From assembly GCA_003024175.1 (NCBI GenBank), contig MDYQ01000028.1:120484-184483 (forward strand): a DNA stretch of 64,000 bases. Reading direction: 5' to 3'. The notes beneath the pieces were generated by a model, which worked only from the letters and a program-made list of their open reading frames with translations, ran no database searches and was not told where the DNA came from. How positions within the stretch are numbered: position 1 is the stretch's first letter; each line of letters starts with the position of its first letter. The position numbers and the translations under genes are program-made. Source of the stretch: Planoprotostelium fungivorum. Lineage: Eukaryota > Evosea > Variosea > Cavosteliida > Cavosteliaceae. Of the stretch, positions 23,785 through 36,200 are shown in pieces.

Positions 23785-26064
23785 ATGCATCTCATCCGCT
23801 CCAGTAAAGACGCGACATCGGTTATGAAGATGGCTCAACGACGATGCGAGAGCATCTTAGAGCTCCTGACGATCAAGTTGAACGAAGAGGGCCAGAGAAG
23901 TAGAAGAGGATGCCACAGCGACCACCTCTGGGAGTACATCAGATCCATCCAACACGTGCTACTGTCCATCGAGTGCTACCTGAAGTTGAAGAAGGACAAG
24001 AGGCCAAAAAACTTCCGCACGAACATCGGAGATGCTTCATACTTACTGCACGCGTATCTCGATGATCTTTGTCAGCCGCAGCATAGGAAGAGCTTCTCGC
24101 GGGTGACATCCTCACACCGTCTCTGCTCCGTGTTGGACAACCTGCATTCCGATCTCTACAGAGAGGCTAATCAGATCCGAAACGCTGTGAAAGAGGCCAC
24201 GGCTGGAGGCGCTTCCACAGTGAAGAGGAAGAAAGATAATGGAGGTGAGTCACCTGTCTTCATATTGCATCTGACGTAATGAAGGGAAACCATATACATT
24301 TGCGAACGATCACTCCAGCTTCTCTTCTCTCGTTCGTGATAGAGAGGGAGAGACCTTCTGGGAGAAGTCCTTTCAGGTAATGCAAACATCCTGAGAGGGT
24401 CATTGAATCATTTCAGGGACGGTTGATGGTGGACTACCCCAACTTCTTAGAAGCCCTCTCGAAAGAGTGTGGAGACATCAAGGATGAAGACGCCTCTCGA
24501 CTGTCATATGTTTTGGGTATGCATCTCATCATCTTCGCATGCAACCTCTAAACCGTCACAGACTCATCCGAGACGGGCTTCATCAGTGTCTTTCGCTTCT
24601 CCAACTTCCTTCAGATGTTCAAGCCTCTAAAAGACTGCGTCCAAAAGGTGATGACAATCAATTCCACATTCATTCTCTCATTCTGACTCATCTTCTCAGG
24701 CCAACCGAGAGATGCAAGCAAAGTGACCCAACTCTAAACGGAGATGATGCTGATTCTTACAGGTACTTCCAAGGCTTCATGTCCATGGAGGAGGTCAGCC
24801 GACTGTTGAGTGGTCGGCCCAGGGGAACCTTCATCACTCGCATCAGCAAGACCCAGCCCGAATCCGTCATCATCTCCCACATCGGTTCGTAATCGCATCG
24901 CATGCGATGCTCATCCTCCACAGATCACGATCACAACGTGCAGAACATACACTTGGAAGGAAATCCCCACGGCTATCACATGGCCAACGCCTCGTCCATC
25001 GGGAATTTCCCTGACATCCAAGAATTCATCGAAGTACACAAGATCTACAAGGAAGGTCTCTACACCGACCTGACCCGATCGAGGTGAGAATTTCCCCGAA
25101 TTTCCCCCGTCGACGCTGATCATTCGCAGATATTTCTTGGGACATCTGGCTGAGGAAGAAGCGAGAGAAATTTTGAAGAGAGAGAAGAAGGGCAGCTACA
25201 TCGTGTGGTACAATTCTGACGGCCTCACTGTCTCTTACAACAACGAATCGGAAGGTGACCCATCTTCACATCTACAACGATTGACCTCCACCAGGTATCA
25301 CGCATCACAAGGGACTAACTCTCAAGAACGACGGTTACATCTGGAAGCAGAAGAAAGTGGAAGGGCAGAAGGTGTATCAATCGTTAGAGGACGCTCTGTC
25401 TGGCCTCCAAGATCGATTGCTGTCTCCTCTCCGTTATTCAACGTTCGATGTACCGAAACAAGATGGAGCCGGAACTAGTCCGAAGGTAGATGGTCGTGGG
25501 GGTGAGGTGAGATGATGATGATGATGATGGTGATGTCGGGGTGACGATGACGATAGAAGCCATCTACGCGGCCGAAGGTATCTTCACTCTGTGTATCAAA
25601 TCTGAGGAGTTTAAACTGCACTGTACCTCAAACCATCAAAGATAACATTACGAGAGGAGAAGTCGCATATTTAAAACAGGTGACATATTTTATTTGAATT
25701 TTGTCTTTCATCTGATGATGGATGATCGACGATGACTTTGATGAAGAGACTGAAGATGAAATTTAGATGTTGGCAAAGATGAAGTCCAGAGCCGATCTTT
25801 CAGAGAAGAGGGTGAGATGACCATGACCGACACAAATTCTCATGCAACGACAGATGACATCGATCAATGAAACGCTCACGGAACGTCTGACGGACGCAGA
25901 AGAGAATCTGAACAAAGTCCAGTGAGTTGTCGTGAACCTCCATGATCACGTGTCTCTGACAGTGATGCAGAGCCCAAAACGATGCCCTGATGAAGAGAGT
26001 AGCCAAATTAGAATCGCACATACGGCGGCTGACGAAAGCCAAGCCAGAAAGGTCAACAATGTAG
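23785..26064 (+). CDS. Cbl-type TKB (4-helix, EF-hand, SH2) protein with a second SH2 domain and coiled-coil tail
   Basis: This is a predicted phosphotyrosine-binding adaptor. Exon 1 (ATG 23785) encodes a four-helix bundle like Cbl-N (SVMKMAQRRCESILELLTIK, SIQHVLLSIECYLKLKKD). Then FWEKSFQGRLMVDYPNFLEAL and ETGFISVFRFSNFLQMFKPL match the Cbl EF-hand-like block in order and wording. The first SH2 follows directly: FMSMEEVSRLLSGRPRGTF, then ITRIS. A second SH2 is encoded by later exons: YFLGHLAEEEAREILKREKK, GSYIVWYNSDGLTVSY, ITHHKGLTLKNDGYIWK and VYQSLEDALSGLQ. The end is a coiled coil spread over four small exons (LAKMKSRADLSEKR, LTERLTDAEENLNKVQ, ALMKRVAKLESHIRRL) with the stop at 26062-26064. 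In the second SH2, GSYIVWYN carries Trp where the FLVR arginine would be expected, so its phosphotyrosine binding may be lost. No RING finger is found, so ubiquitin-ligase activity is not predicted. Confidence 0.8.
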
Positions 26065-26346
26065 AACGTGTACAGCCTCATCTTCTCCATTCTTCTTCTG
26101 TACAGAAGCTTTGTCCCTGCTTCTCCCTGCGTATCGTCACCTCTTACGACTTGGTTGTGATCCTTTGCTGTACAGCTCCTTACGCTGAGGTGGCGCTGTT
26201 CACGTTTCGGAGAATTGCACGGATGTTTGATTGATCCAGTCGGAGCAAAATGTGGAAAAATCCCCGGAACATGAATTCCACGAAAATATCCGAGAAAGAA
26301 TGGGAAACCACACATTCATTTCGAACGAAGACGAGAGAGAAGCAAC

Positions 26347-27583
26347 ATGAGCGCAGACATAGAGGCACTTCGACTAACAGTGAGCCCTGAGACACCAAGA
26401 GTGGCAGCCGTAGTGATGCAGGTGACAAATGACATCACAACGATCACGTGACGCATCTGAAGGAGATCGATGAGAGGCTGCAAGAGCTGAAGATGCAAGA
26501 AGAAGATTGGAAGAAGAAATGCGAAGAGATGGAAGAGAATGCTAACAGAGCAAAGTCCATCGTCAGACTCAACGTGGGAGGACAGAGGTTTGAGACGTCC
26601 AAGATGACCCTCATGGGTAACCCATTCTTCAAAGCCATGCTTGAAAGTGGTATCTGGCAGGTACGAATCATTCCACACTCCTCATTTACACGAGCCATCT
26701 CATTCGTTCTGTAAGTGACATATTTACAGCCAGAGAACGATGGCTCGTATTTTCTGGATCGTAATCCTCAATACTTTGCCGTCATCTTAGAGTACCTCCG
26801 AACAGGAACTCTCCTTCTCACAGAAGGATTGAATGAAGAAGCTCTCGACAAAGAACTCGAGTTCTATCAAGTCAATGTCAAATCATCCCCTACATCACCC
26901 ACCCCAGTGCAGGTGATGCGTTTTCTCTGCCTCTCACCTTCTTAATTTCGAACAGAAGAGAGAAGGTCTGCTCAGCTCCGAACACGTCGACTTCATCAAC
27001 GGTTGGTTGGGAGACAACAAAGTCGGCAAGCTCATCTACAATTCGTCTCTTCACGGCACCGCCGCAAAGGACTTCCATATCCGCTGCGACGATCAGGTGA
27101 AGAATCATCACCACATCACCACATCATATCACATGATCACACCGTCTCATGATCACATCATCAAAAAAACTCACGTATTCACAGGGACCCACTGTCGTCG
27201 TACTTCGCAGTAAGGGTGGTTACCTCTTCGGGGGTCACGCCGCCGACTCCTGGGGGAGAGAAGAACTGGTCAGCTCGCCCGGCAGTTACGTCTTCACCTT
27301 ACACAATCCCAACCGAATTCCTCCCATGAGATATTTCCCCGCCGCCGGAAATACGTACGAGTTACGCTCCGTAGATTCCGTGGGCCCTCTATTCGGCAAC
27401 GGCGACCTGTCCGTGACGGAAGAAGCCTTCACTCGACCGGTGCCCGGTACGAGTTTCCCGCGCAATTTCGTCGATCGAACTGGATTTGGAGATAAGACGT
27501 TCACGGGGGACCACGAGTTTCAGATCGAAGAGATGGAGGTGTACGCGGTGGAGGTCAACGGAGACATACCCACCACGAAATAA
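26347..27583 (+). CDS. BTB (KCTD/T1-type) plus TLDc domain protein
   Basis: Starting at ATG 26347 (MSADIEALRLT), a coiled coil (LQELKMQEEDWKKKCEEMEE) precedes a potassium-channel-tetramerisation-type BTB domain. That domain contains VRLNVGGQRFETSKMTL, then DRNPQYFAVILEYLRTG. After introns a TLDc domain follows: WLGDNKVGKLIYNSSLHG, VVVLRSKGGYLFGGHA, YVFTLHNPNRIPP and DHEFQIEEMEVYAVE, ending TTK with the stop at 27581-27583. BTB domains self-assemble or recruit cullin 3, and TLDc domains are linked to oxidative-stress protection and V-ATPase binding in animals. The combination suggests a cytosolic adaptor. The first intron can be placed in two ways (after residue 11 or about 25). Confidence 0.8.
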
Positions 27584-27605
27584 TGTAAAGAGGGGCCAAT
27601 TTTGA

Positions 27606-27611
27606 AATAAA
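27606..27611 (+). terminator. Polyadenylation signal
   Basis: AATAAA lies 23 bp after the BTB-TLDc stop codon. Confidence 0.7.
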
Positions 27612-27948
27612 AACAAAGTATGAGATGGGATTGTGTGATGATGATCGATTGGATGCAGTGAAAGTGTGCTTGGTAACTTTTGATGGGGTCAAATTAGATA
27701 AAAATTCACTTTGCTGTAGAGGATGATCGTTAGTGGGAAATAGAGGAGTTCTCATGGTACCTCATGCGTACAACGGATCTACTTCCCCCTTTTTTGAAGT
27801 TTAGAAGGAGACGAAGAACCACTTATTGAGTGAATATTAAATCACATCCTTCCATTGTTCGCATGACTGCCCGTCCGTCTACATTTCAGAGGTCATTCCG
27901 GGTTGATGAGAAACACGAGATCACGCTGATGAGATCAGATCTCTATTA

Positions 27949-30216
27949 ATGTACGCATTCCTTCCATTGGTTCTCTCAGCTGTCTGTGGCGCCGTTGCTC
28001 TAAGCAATAGTCAGCCACAGAGGCGGCGAATCTTCTTGGGATTATCAGCCTTCTTCTTCCTGGTATTCGGTGTCACGTTCAATACGAGACTGCAGCTGAC
28101 GACACCGGAGAGCATTTTGTATGAGGAAGAGCAATTACCATCACCGACGAAATCTTCTCCGATTATAGTGGAAGAAACCCAGGAAGAAGAGGATGTGGAA
28201 GAGACTCTACCATCGCCAGACGATCCACCACCGATAGAACATTCTCCATCATCGACGACACAGGAATCACCCTCTTCGCAATCACCACCGTCAACGATAG
28301 ATGTCGTCATTTCAGAGGACGATGGTGAACTGATGTTGCCATCTTCTTTCCTGTCTTTAGCACCCACGGACAAATCAACAACATATTTTGCCAAGCAGGC
28401 AGATTTCGCACTTCAACTGTGGAATCGTTATCAGACGACAGACGAAAGAACAAAGGTAATGATGGAGAGATGAGTTACCGTGATGATTTCAACAGAAATG
28501 GCGCGGGATCAGCAAGCTCATGGAAACACTCGTCTTTCCGTTTGTTAACCAAAGCATGATATTAGATACAGCAGTCGAATAGTGAGAGTTCGTGACATCA
28601 TATCAATCACATCACACTTTTGCACAGAAATTGACGTCGATAGTTTCACCAAGCTCTCATATAGTGGTCCACAGCGTGGCTATGTCATCTTGATGGGAGG
28701 ACATCACTTCCGCATGGGCAATCATCTCGTGCAGATGATCCGAAAGATTTGGAAGAGTAATCTCCCCATAGAGGTGAGCCCCTCACAACTCTCCGCTCAT
28801 CCATCACACATCATTCATCCAACCATCAACCTGCACCATTCATTCCATGACATCACAAATACGATCATCCACCACCCATTCAGCATCATCATCCACTCGA
28901 TCTCCTCCATCATCTCATCTCACTCCCGCTAAACGACGACAGATCTTCTACCTCGGCGACAGCGACCTCCCCCTGCCTCAGAGACAATATCTCGAGTCCA
29001 TCGACGATCAGATCAAAGTCCGCGACCTCACCCAACTTCCAATCTGGGACGAAAATTTCACTTCTTTGAAAGACGCGGGCTGGTCTGCCAAACCATACGG
29101 AGTCCTCGCTTCCTCTTTTGCAGAGCCCATTCTAATGGACGCAGACACGGTACTACTACAGAACCCCGAGGTGGGCAGATGCTCCACGCCGTCGTGGAGA
29201 ATGATTCCCACAGGTCATCTACGAAGAGAAATCTTACTTGGACACCGGCATCATGCTGTGGCACGATCGCGTCACAGACACGGGGACGAAGACACAGAAT
29301 TACCTGAGAGAGCTACTGAAGGAGAGAAAGATATCAGAGACTTTGGGTGGGACGAAATATTGGACGGAGAAGCAGGGAGAGCATTTTGCAGAGTCAGGCC
29401 TGGTGGTTTATAACAAGAGGAGACCAGAGGTGAGTCCGTTGAGTTGTGACGAATCGTGACGTCATCAGACACTATTTGGACTCATGTTTGTCTTGTGGAT
29501 GAATGGAAAAGAACAGAGGGATCACACTCGCGACTTCCTCTACGGTGATTTTCCCGCCCTTTCCACCGTTTGAATTTTGAACAGGAGAGAAGGAGACGTT
29601 CTGGCTGGGGTTCGAGCTGCTTGGCTTCAAGTGGCACATTCAACCCGAAGTCGGTGGAGCTATGGGAAAATTACAGTCAGGAGGAACACACAGCGGAATG
29701 CAGCTGAAAGATGTTGGCATCCTGCACTTCAATTCGAGCGGTCAGCCTCTGTGGTTTAACGGCGGTATGTACGTGCTCAAGTCTTATCCTAGGGGAGGTT
29801 TGAAGGTGAGGAGGAAGAGGAGCTGTGAGAGAGTGAACGAGTGTAGGTGGATCAAGGATGGTCGGAGAAGGATGCTTGGGCGTACCATCATCAGGGTAAA
29901 TTTGATGGATGGATGATGGCTGATGGAGGTAGGAACCTGGGGAGCTCCGCGGTGGCTGATCGACTACGATATCTATCAGAACCATCGAGATGAAGTGAGT
30001 GATTCAATGCTTCCTCCCATCATCTCACAAAAAATCATCATCGGATCTTGATGATGATCATCATCAATAGACTGACCTCACCTGCAGGTGAAAAAAGACG
30101 AACGCCTGGCACAGCTCATCCAAGACAGCGTCAAAGTCATCATCCAATCAGAGCGAGACATGTACAAATCCTTCCCGAAAGCCGCAGAGAGTTGGAAGGG
30201 AGAATTCTCGAAATGA
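27949..30216 (+). CDS. MNN1-like alpha-mannosyltransferase (type II Golgi glycosyltransferase)
   Basis: This is a predicted Golgi enzyme adding alpha-linked mannose to glycans. The N-terminus from ATG 27949 (MYAFLPLVLSAVCGAVAL) and the next segment IFLGLSAFFFLVFGV give membrane anchoring. A Pro/Ser/Glu-rich stem follows (about residues 45-120). The catalytic region begins with FAKQADFALQLWNRY and KLMETLVFPFVNQSM, then YVILMGGHHFRMGNHLVQMI, the metal/sugar-nucleotide DxD in FAEPILMDADTVLLQNP, and YLDTGIMLWHDR. It continues with HFAESGLVVYNKRRPE and FWLGFELLGFKWHIQPEVGG, ending FSK at the TGA 30214-30216. This order of motifs fits the MNN1/Mannosyltransferase-3 family. The gene is convergent with the PI3K gene, with stops 52 bp apart. 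Confidence 0.8.
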
Positions 30217-30268
30217 TCTTCAAAGAGGATTCGTGCGAAAATGAGAAATAAAACGAGCGAACGATCTT

Positions 30269-33200
30269 TTAATCGGGGTGGGCCCAGATGTGTATGGCGT
30301 TGTTCACGCGAGTCCTCGTCGTCGATAGACTCTCGTGAATCAGATCGGCAAAGTATTCGGCGGCCTCTTCTTCCGTCTTGTCTAAGACGAAGGCACCACG
30401 GATGTAGTAGATGTCTTCGAACCGTTTGATCTGAGGTAAACCAGTCGATACCATCTGAAGAGAGTCAGGTGACATGGTCTCATGTGACATCAAGTGTTCG
30501 TGTTGATGATGATGAGATGATCACCATGCTGAAGAGAGTTAAGAAGATGTCGGCGTTCTTTCTCAGTAGATTGAAAGCTTGACCGCAAGATCGAACGTAA
30601 AAGTCGAAATAATTTTCAGATTTCTCGCTCTGCATGACGTAGATCATCTCTGGCGTGAGAACAAAGGGGGCGGTCTCTCGTTTGAATACGCCGAATTTCA
30701 TGATGTTACCCATGATGTACCTGCACGAATTACATCGATGTAGATGGATGTATCTCTTGATGATCTCACCCGAAATCGATGTGAAAGAGGTGACCATCAT
30801 CCGATATCATGACTACAGTGAATTTCAAAATTTGAATCATTTTAAAAACTTGATTTCGTCGTCTCGTTTTCGAAAGATCGCCCACCGTTATCGTTATGTC
30901 TGTCAGATATCCCGAGGACAAAAGTGAGAACAGAATAAGCGGCCAGACTTAACGTGAAGTTTCGAACGGCCAATTTGTACAACTCTGTCGAGCGATTGTT
31001 CTGCACCAAGTCAACTCCAAACCTCGATCGAAATTCACCTGAGTGATGTGATTGTACAGAGGTGTCTTCTTAAAGGCAGAGGTGACTCCACCGTGGGCTT
31101 TCTGGATGTCGGCTACGGTCTTGGAATTCGCAACGATCTGTAAAGCGATCAGAATGATTTTCATTGGATGAGAGATATATATGGCTCGACCATCATTTGA
31201 GTCAAAATAGATGTGTTTTCTACTCTTTATCTGTTGATTGTATATGGTAGAGGATAGTAGAATAAATATATGTCTCTTCTCATCGTTGGAATTTGATGAA
31301 CGAAACAGAAAGATAGACGAATCATCCGACGACAACACGCTCACCTCAATCAATCCACAATTCTCCCCCGTTGGCAACACTTCGTACACCGTCAAGTGTA
31401 AGTTCAATTCGTTATCTCTCCACAGTCTATCCATGACTGCGAGTTTTCAGCGAAATCTCTCCTGAATCTCTCACTCTTGATCATCTGTATGGTCAGAGCG
31501 TCCTGCCTGAGGTCGTCACCGTTCTTGAACATGATCTGGATGGGTGGTCCGTACGGGTCTTCGTTCTGCAGAACGAGTAGAATGGGAAAAGTGGAAGAAT
31601 CTAAGAATCTACACTTGTCGACGCACAACCCTGTCAGTCTGACCGTGGGCAGAATGGGTAGCGAGAAACTTCTCGGAAAATTGTGACGCAGGAGCTCCGA
31701 CGTGAGGACCTTAACGAAGTTCGAATTTTGAATTTTGAATCGGGCGGGAAAAATCACCTGCGATCGTTTTGAAGCGGGAGCACTCTTCACCATGGTGGAC
31801 ACCATCTGCAGGACGTTGATGACGTCAACTTGATTGATCAGCTCTTCCTGGAAATCGTTGCAGCCCAACAGGAGAGCCTCCAATATCAATCGAAATCTCA
31901 TCGAGATTTCTACGATGTGTAGCTCCGCCTTCAGCAGCCAGAACAATTGTTGGCCGACGACCCTTCTGTTTCTGAACGCCCTCTGCAGCAAGAAGAAAAC
32001 CAAGTGAGAGAAGTGGTGATTCTCGTATTTCAGAACCTTTCCCTCTCAGCTTCTCGTTCGGATGAAAAGCGTTCACCTGCACCAACTGCGGCATGTATTC
32101 TTTCAGACCCTCGTCGGACAATGTCTTGAGGCCTCTGACTGCGTAATTACGCACGATGACGGACGGAAAGTTCGAGTCGAGCAGCTCGAGACATTGGATG
32201 GGTGGAGGGTGGGGTGTCTCTTCCAACAGCTGTGCCAAGTGGTCCATCTGCTGGGCCAACCGCCAGGGTACACTGCGGACCACTTTCGACAGAGCGTAAG
32301 CGCTGCGGGTATTGATGATGTGCCTGAGAACATTCAGTGAAGATTCGGAGAAATTTCTTCACCTTCGGTAGTTCCACACGAGGTCACGCTCGGACTGTCT
32401 CACCGTCAGCTCTCGCATTCGCATTCGCAGATTCAAGATCTCCCACCTTGGACAGATCGCTGAGAGAGTCCCTGTCTAATATTTCGTCCAACTTGTCCTG
32501 TTGATTCTTCGTGGGCGTAATGATCGTGTTCTTCTCCCTGACGTTCCCAGACTCCAGTGGGAAGACGATGGGGTGGGGGGTATCTGGAAATTCCAAGATG
32601 ATGGAAAATCCGTCGAAAATTGGATTGTTGATGGGTGTTGCGATGGGATTCGCTTTTCCTCTCACCCACATGCTCAACGTCCTGAAATAGTCAGAATCCT
32701 CCACGAATTTTCCACGAATTTTCCACGAATTTTCCACGAATTTCCCACGAATTTTCTCTGTTGTAGATGGATGATATGTCTCACAGAATCCTGTGTACCA
32801 TAGAGCCTTGCACGTCCACGACCGGATAAGTGACCCAGGCTAGAGCTTCACACAAGTTATTCCCTCCGTACATCAGCTCGTAAGGCTCCATCTCTTTGTT
32901 CTTCGTCGCGTACAGTGTGATCGTGATACGAGCTTCCCGTGGTATCTGAAATTTCTGTGAACAATCGTTGAAATTTCCGTGAAATTTCACACCTGAGAGA
33001 TCTTCGTATCGAGCGTGAGCCATTCGGCCCAGAGTGCAGAGCTCTTCGGTTGTCCATCGATGTTCTGTACAGACAGCTGTGACGTGTCACGACGAGTGAT
33101 GACGTCATCACTCGATCACCTGAACCTTCTTCGTGTACCCGAAGGGACAGACCGGCTCCATACCGTAAGACAGCCCGATCTACAACGCGTCAACTTTTCG

Positions 33201-36200
33201 TCACCATATGACGAATGATGACGTCATCACTTCGAGGAAGAGAGAGACGTTGCCCGATTGAACTTCTTGTACGCCCCAGGTCTGGTAGAGGATATCCAAG
33301 GGTAAAAAGTGAAATCCCATGACACGAATCTCAAAGAAGCGAGATATGTCGACGGAGTGATAGACCTAGTTGATGTGTGAGGGAGTATTTTGGCGGGAAC
33401 GGCCTCACCTGGCGTTTGTCGGAGATCCGAACGGAAGATCGGGAAGTCCGACGGGTGAGGCCGATCTCGGCCAATCGGAATCGGTTGACTGTACGAGTCA
33501 GAATCTCCACGAGTTTTCATCTGATTTCCCCTCCGAACGCGTAGCCTACGCACACGACATCCACATCAATTACAAAATTTCCCCGATGATCAGTGGCAGG
33601 TTGTAGATGGTATAAAAATGGCAGGTTGTAGATGCGATTGATGTGACTCACACGTAACAGCACGGTCGATGGATTTTCCCATGTCCATCTTCCCAACGGG
33701 TTCCCATGGGAAACTGACACCAGCAGGGATGCTCTTCTTCTCCAAGACGTGGAAAGAGACTCTCTTGGCTCTCAGTACGGCCTCTCTGACGTACAAGATG
33801 TTGTACATGACTACGTTCGATATCTGGAGATATTCCTCGCATCCCACGATCTACAACGATGTAGATCAGTACGGTGAAGAGGATTTGTGATCTTTTTTAC
33901 CTTGAGGTATAAGTCTTGATTCGAGTTGACTTCATTGCAGAAGGAGCTGAACTGTACAGTGTCATACGTAATTCGAAATTTCGTTCGATTTCACCTGTAA
34001 TTTCGACATGACTTGTCCCACTACGTAATCGAGTGTCATGGCAGGTGAACACACTACCGACTTCTCTAACTCCGGAGAAAATCGGAAAAACACGAGAAAT
34101 CTCGTGGGGTAGTGGGGCGGTATGGTGATCACGTGACCATCCACCCTGGCCGCAGTGAGAACCTTCGAATCGTTGCGGATTGCGTTCGCAGAAACCAGAT
34201 CGCGGATTCGCAGGACGAAATCCCGCGTCTCCATGTCTACCTCCGCCGAGAAATTTTGGCGGGAAAATCTGAGGGTATCGAGAGCCTTCTGGGACAGCTG
34301 TGGGACGGCAATGTCCGTTCCCTCCGTGTGTAGATCCGACAAATCTTGATAGTACAACGGTACTTGGGCCCAATCGAACTGACGACAGATGAGTCCCAAT
34401 CCCTTCGAAATAAATCGAAATAAATCCCGTCTCACCCTCGACAGACCGAACGACATCTCCTTCTTCTCCAATTCTAACGGACTCGGCTCTAAATCAGACA
34501 GCATGATGAGGTCTTGGCTCTCTCTAGGCCTCTCGGTCATAACTAATTCGGTCTCTACATTTGTGAGAGGAAAAGCCTTGTGTTTTTCGATGAGAGGGGC
34601 CACCCTACGTAGTGAAATTTCGGTGGCAATCTGGGAAGGTGAGGTTGGGGAGATATGGGGGAAATCTCACCTTACGTATGGCGTTGACCCACGACTCCAT
34701 GTCGTCCCAGCTGTCAGCGACGATGGGATAATTCTTATTCCTGGAATCGATCAATCGTGATGGTCTATAACGATGATGGTGAACATCAAATCGTGAATTC
34801 AATCGAAATCACATCCATGAAAAGAATAAATGGAGAAGAAATCTCGACGTGAAGAGACGAGACATAGCAACCGTGAGACACATATGAAATAAAATGAAAT
34901 AAAATCGCCTCACTTGCAGTAGATGGTGAAACCGTATCGTTTACCCTCTATCGGTGCGACGAGACAATCAGACAAAGGTATGACACCCATGGGAACCCCA
35001 CACAGGTCCCCAGTCGTCAGTGTCTTTGCTATCGCCCGGAAATTCCGCGTACCCTTCAGCGTGGCATCTTCTGTCTTGAGATAATAAAGCCAGGGACCTT
35101 TCAGAACGAACCACCTGAGAGGATGAGGTTCGTTGTAGATTGAAGGGTGGCGGGTTGTAGATGGGGATGGATGACGTCGTTCACCTCCTCTTCCAGGAAC
35201 GAGCCACGTGACCTTGTTTGGAGAGGAATCCGGCTTTGTCTGGATGTGCGAATGCATCTTCTGCATTCGGAAATGTTGAATTCTGATTTTCTCATCAGAA
35301 GAGGGAGAAAAGTGAAAAAAATCGGTGACTACGGTATCGAAACCGATCGTCTACAACGTTGTAGATGACTCACACTGTGATCTTGACTCCTCGCCGTCCT
35401 CAAATTGATCCTCTGACAACTTTTCGGCGCGAACGCGACGCACCTCTTGTGTACAGTATAGTTACATGCTGTCGAAATTTCAGCGAAATCTCTCCATCTA
35501 CAACGACCCACATTCGCAAGCGAAGCACTGCGAAGTGATTCCAATGATGTAGGTGGCACACAGATCACAAGTGACTGGAGCTATAATCGATTGGGCTTGG
35601 AAAATGTGTGCAGTGGCATCCACTCTTCCCGCCTTTTTCTTCGTCGACTTTTTGATGTCTTCGACGTGATCCACCTGTACAGTTTTGGCGGGAAACGAAT
35701 TCTACGCGAGATCTCACCTTCTTACGTCGGACGATGTTGTCGGCGGACACGCTGATCTTGTTGATGGGAGGTGGTGCAGGTGGTTGATTGACCCATTCTG
35801 GTTTGATATCAGAAATGTCGACTTTACATTTCGCATGACGTTGTCGACATCCCACCTTTGTACGTGTCCGTGAAGTTGAGGTCTAAGAGGGTGTCATCTG
35901 ATGATACGGACGTACTCTTCTTCTTGTTCTGATAACCGGGAAGGAAATCCAACTGAGTTTTCTCGAACGTGGAGCCGTAACGGAGTTCCTGGAATTCTCT
36001 TCAATTTCTCCTCCCCTTTCTTTTCTCTTCCTTCAAATCCACTCTCTTCGTCTCAAAAGAAAAGAATAAAATAGAATAAAACGAGACGATTCCCACCTTC
36101 TTCGGTGATCCCATGACATTGGTACTGGACCCCACGTCACTGTTTTCAGAGTCTTCGTCTTCATCTTCCAATATCGTCTGCTGTATGCTGGGCCGCCTCG

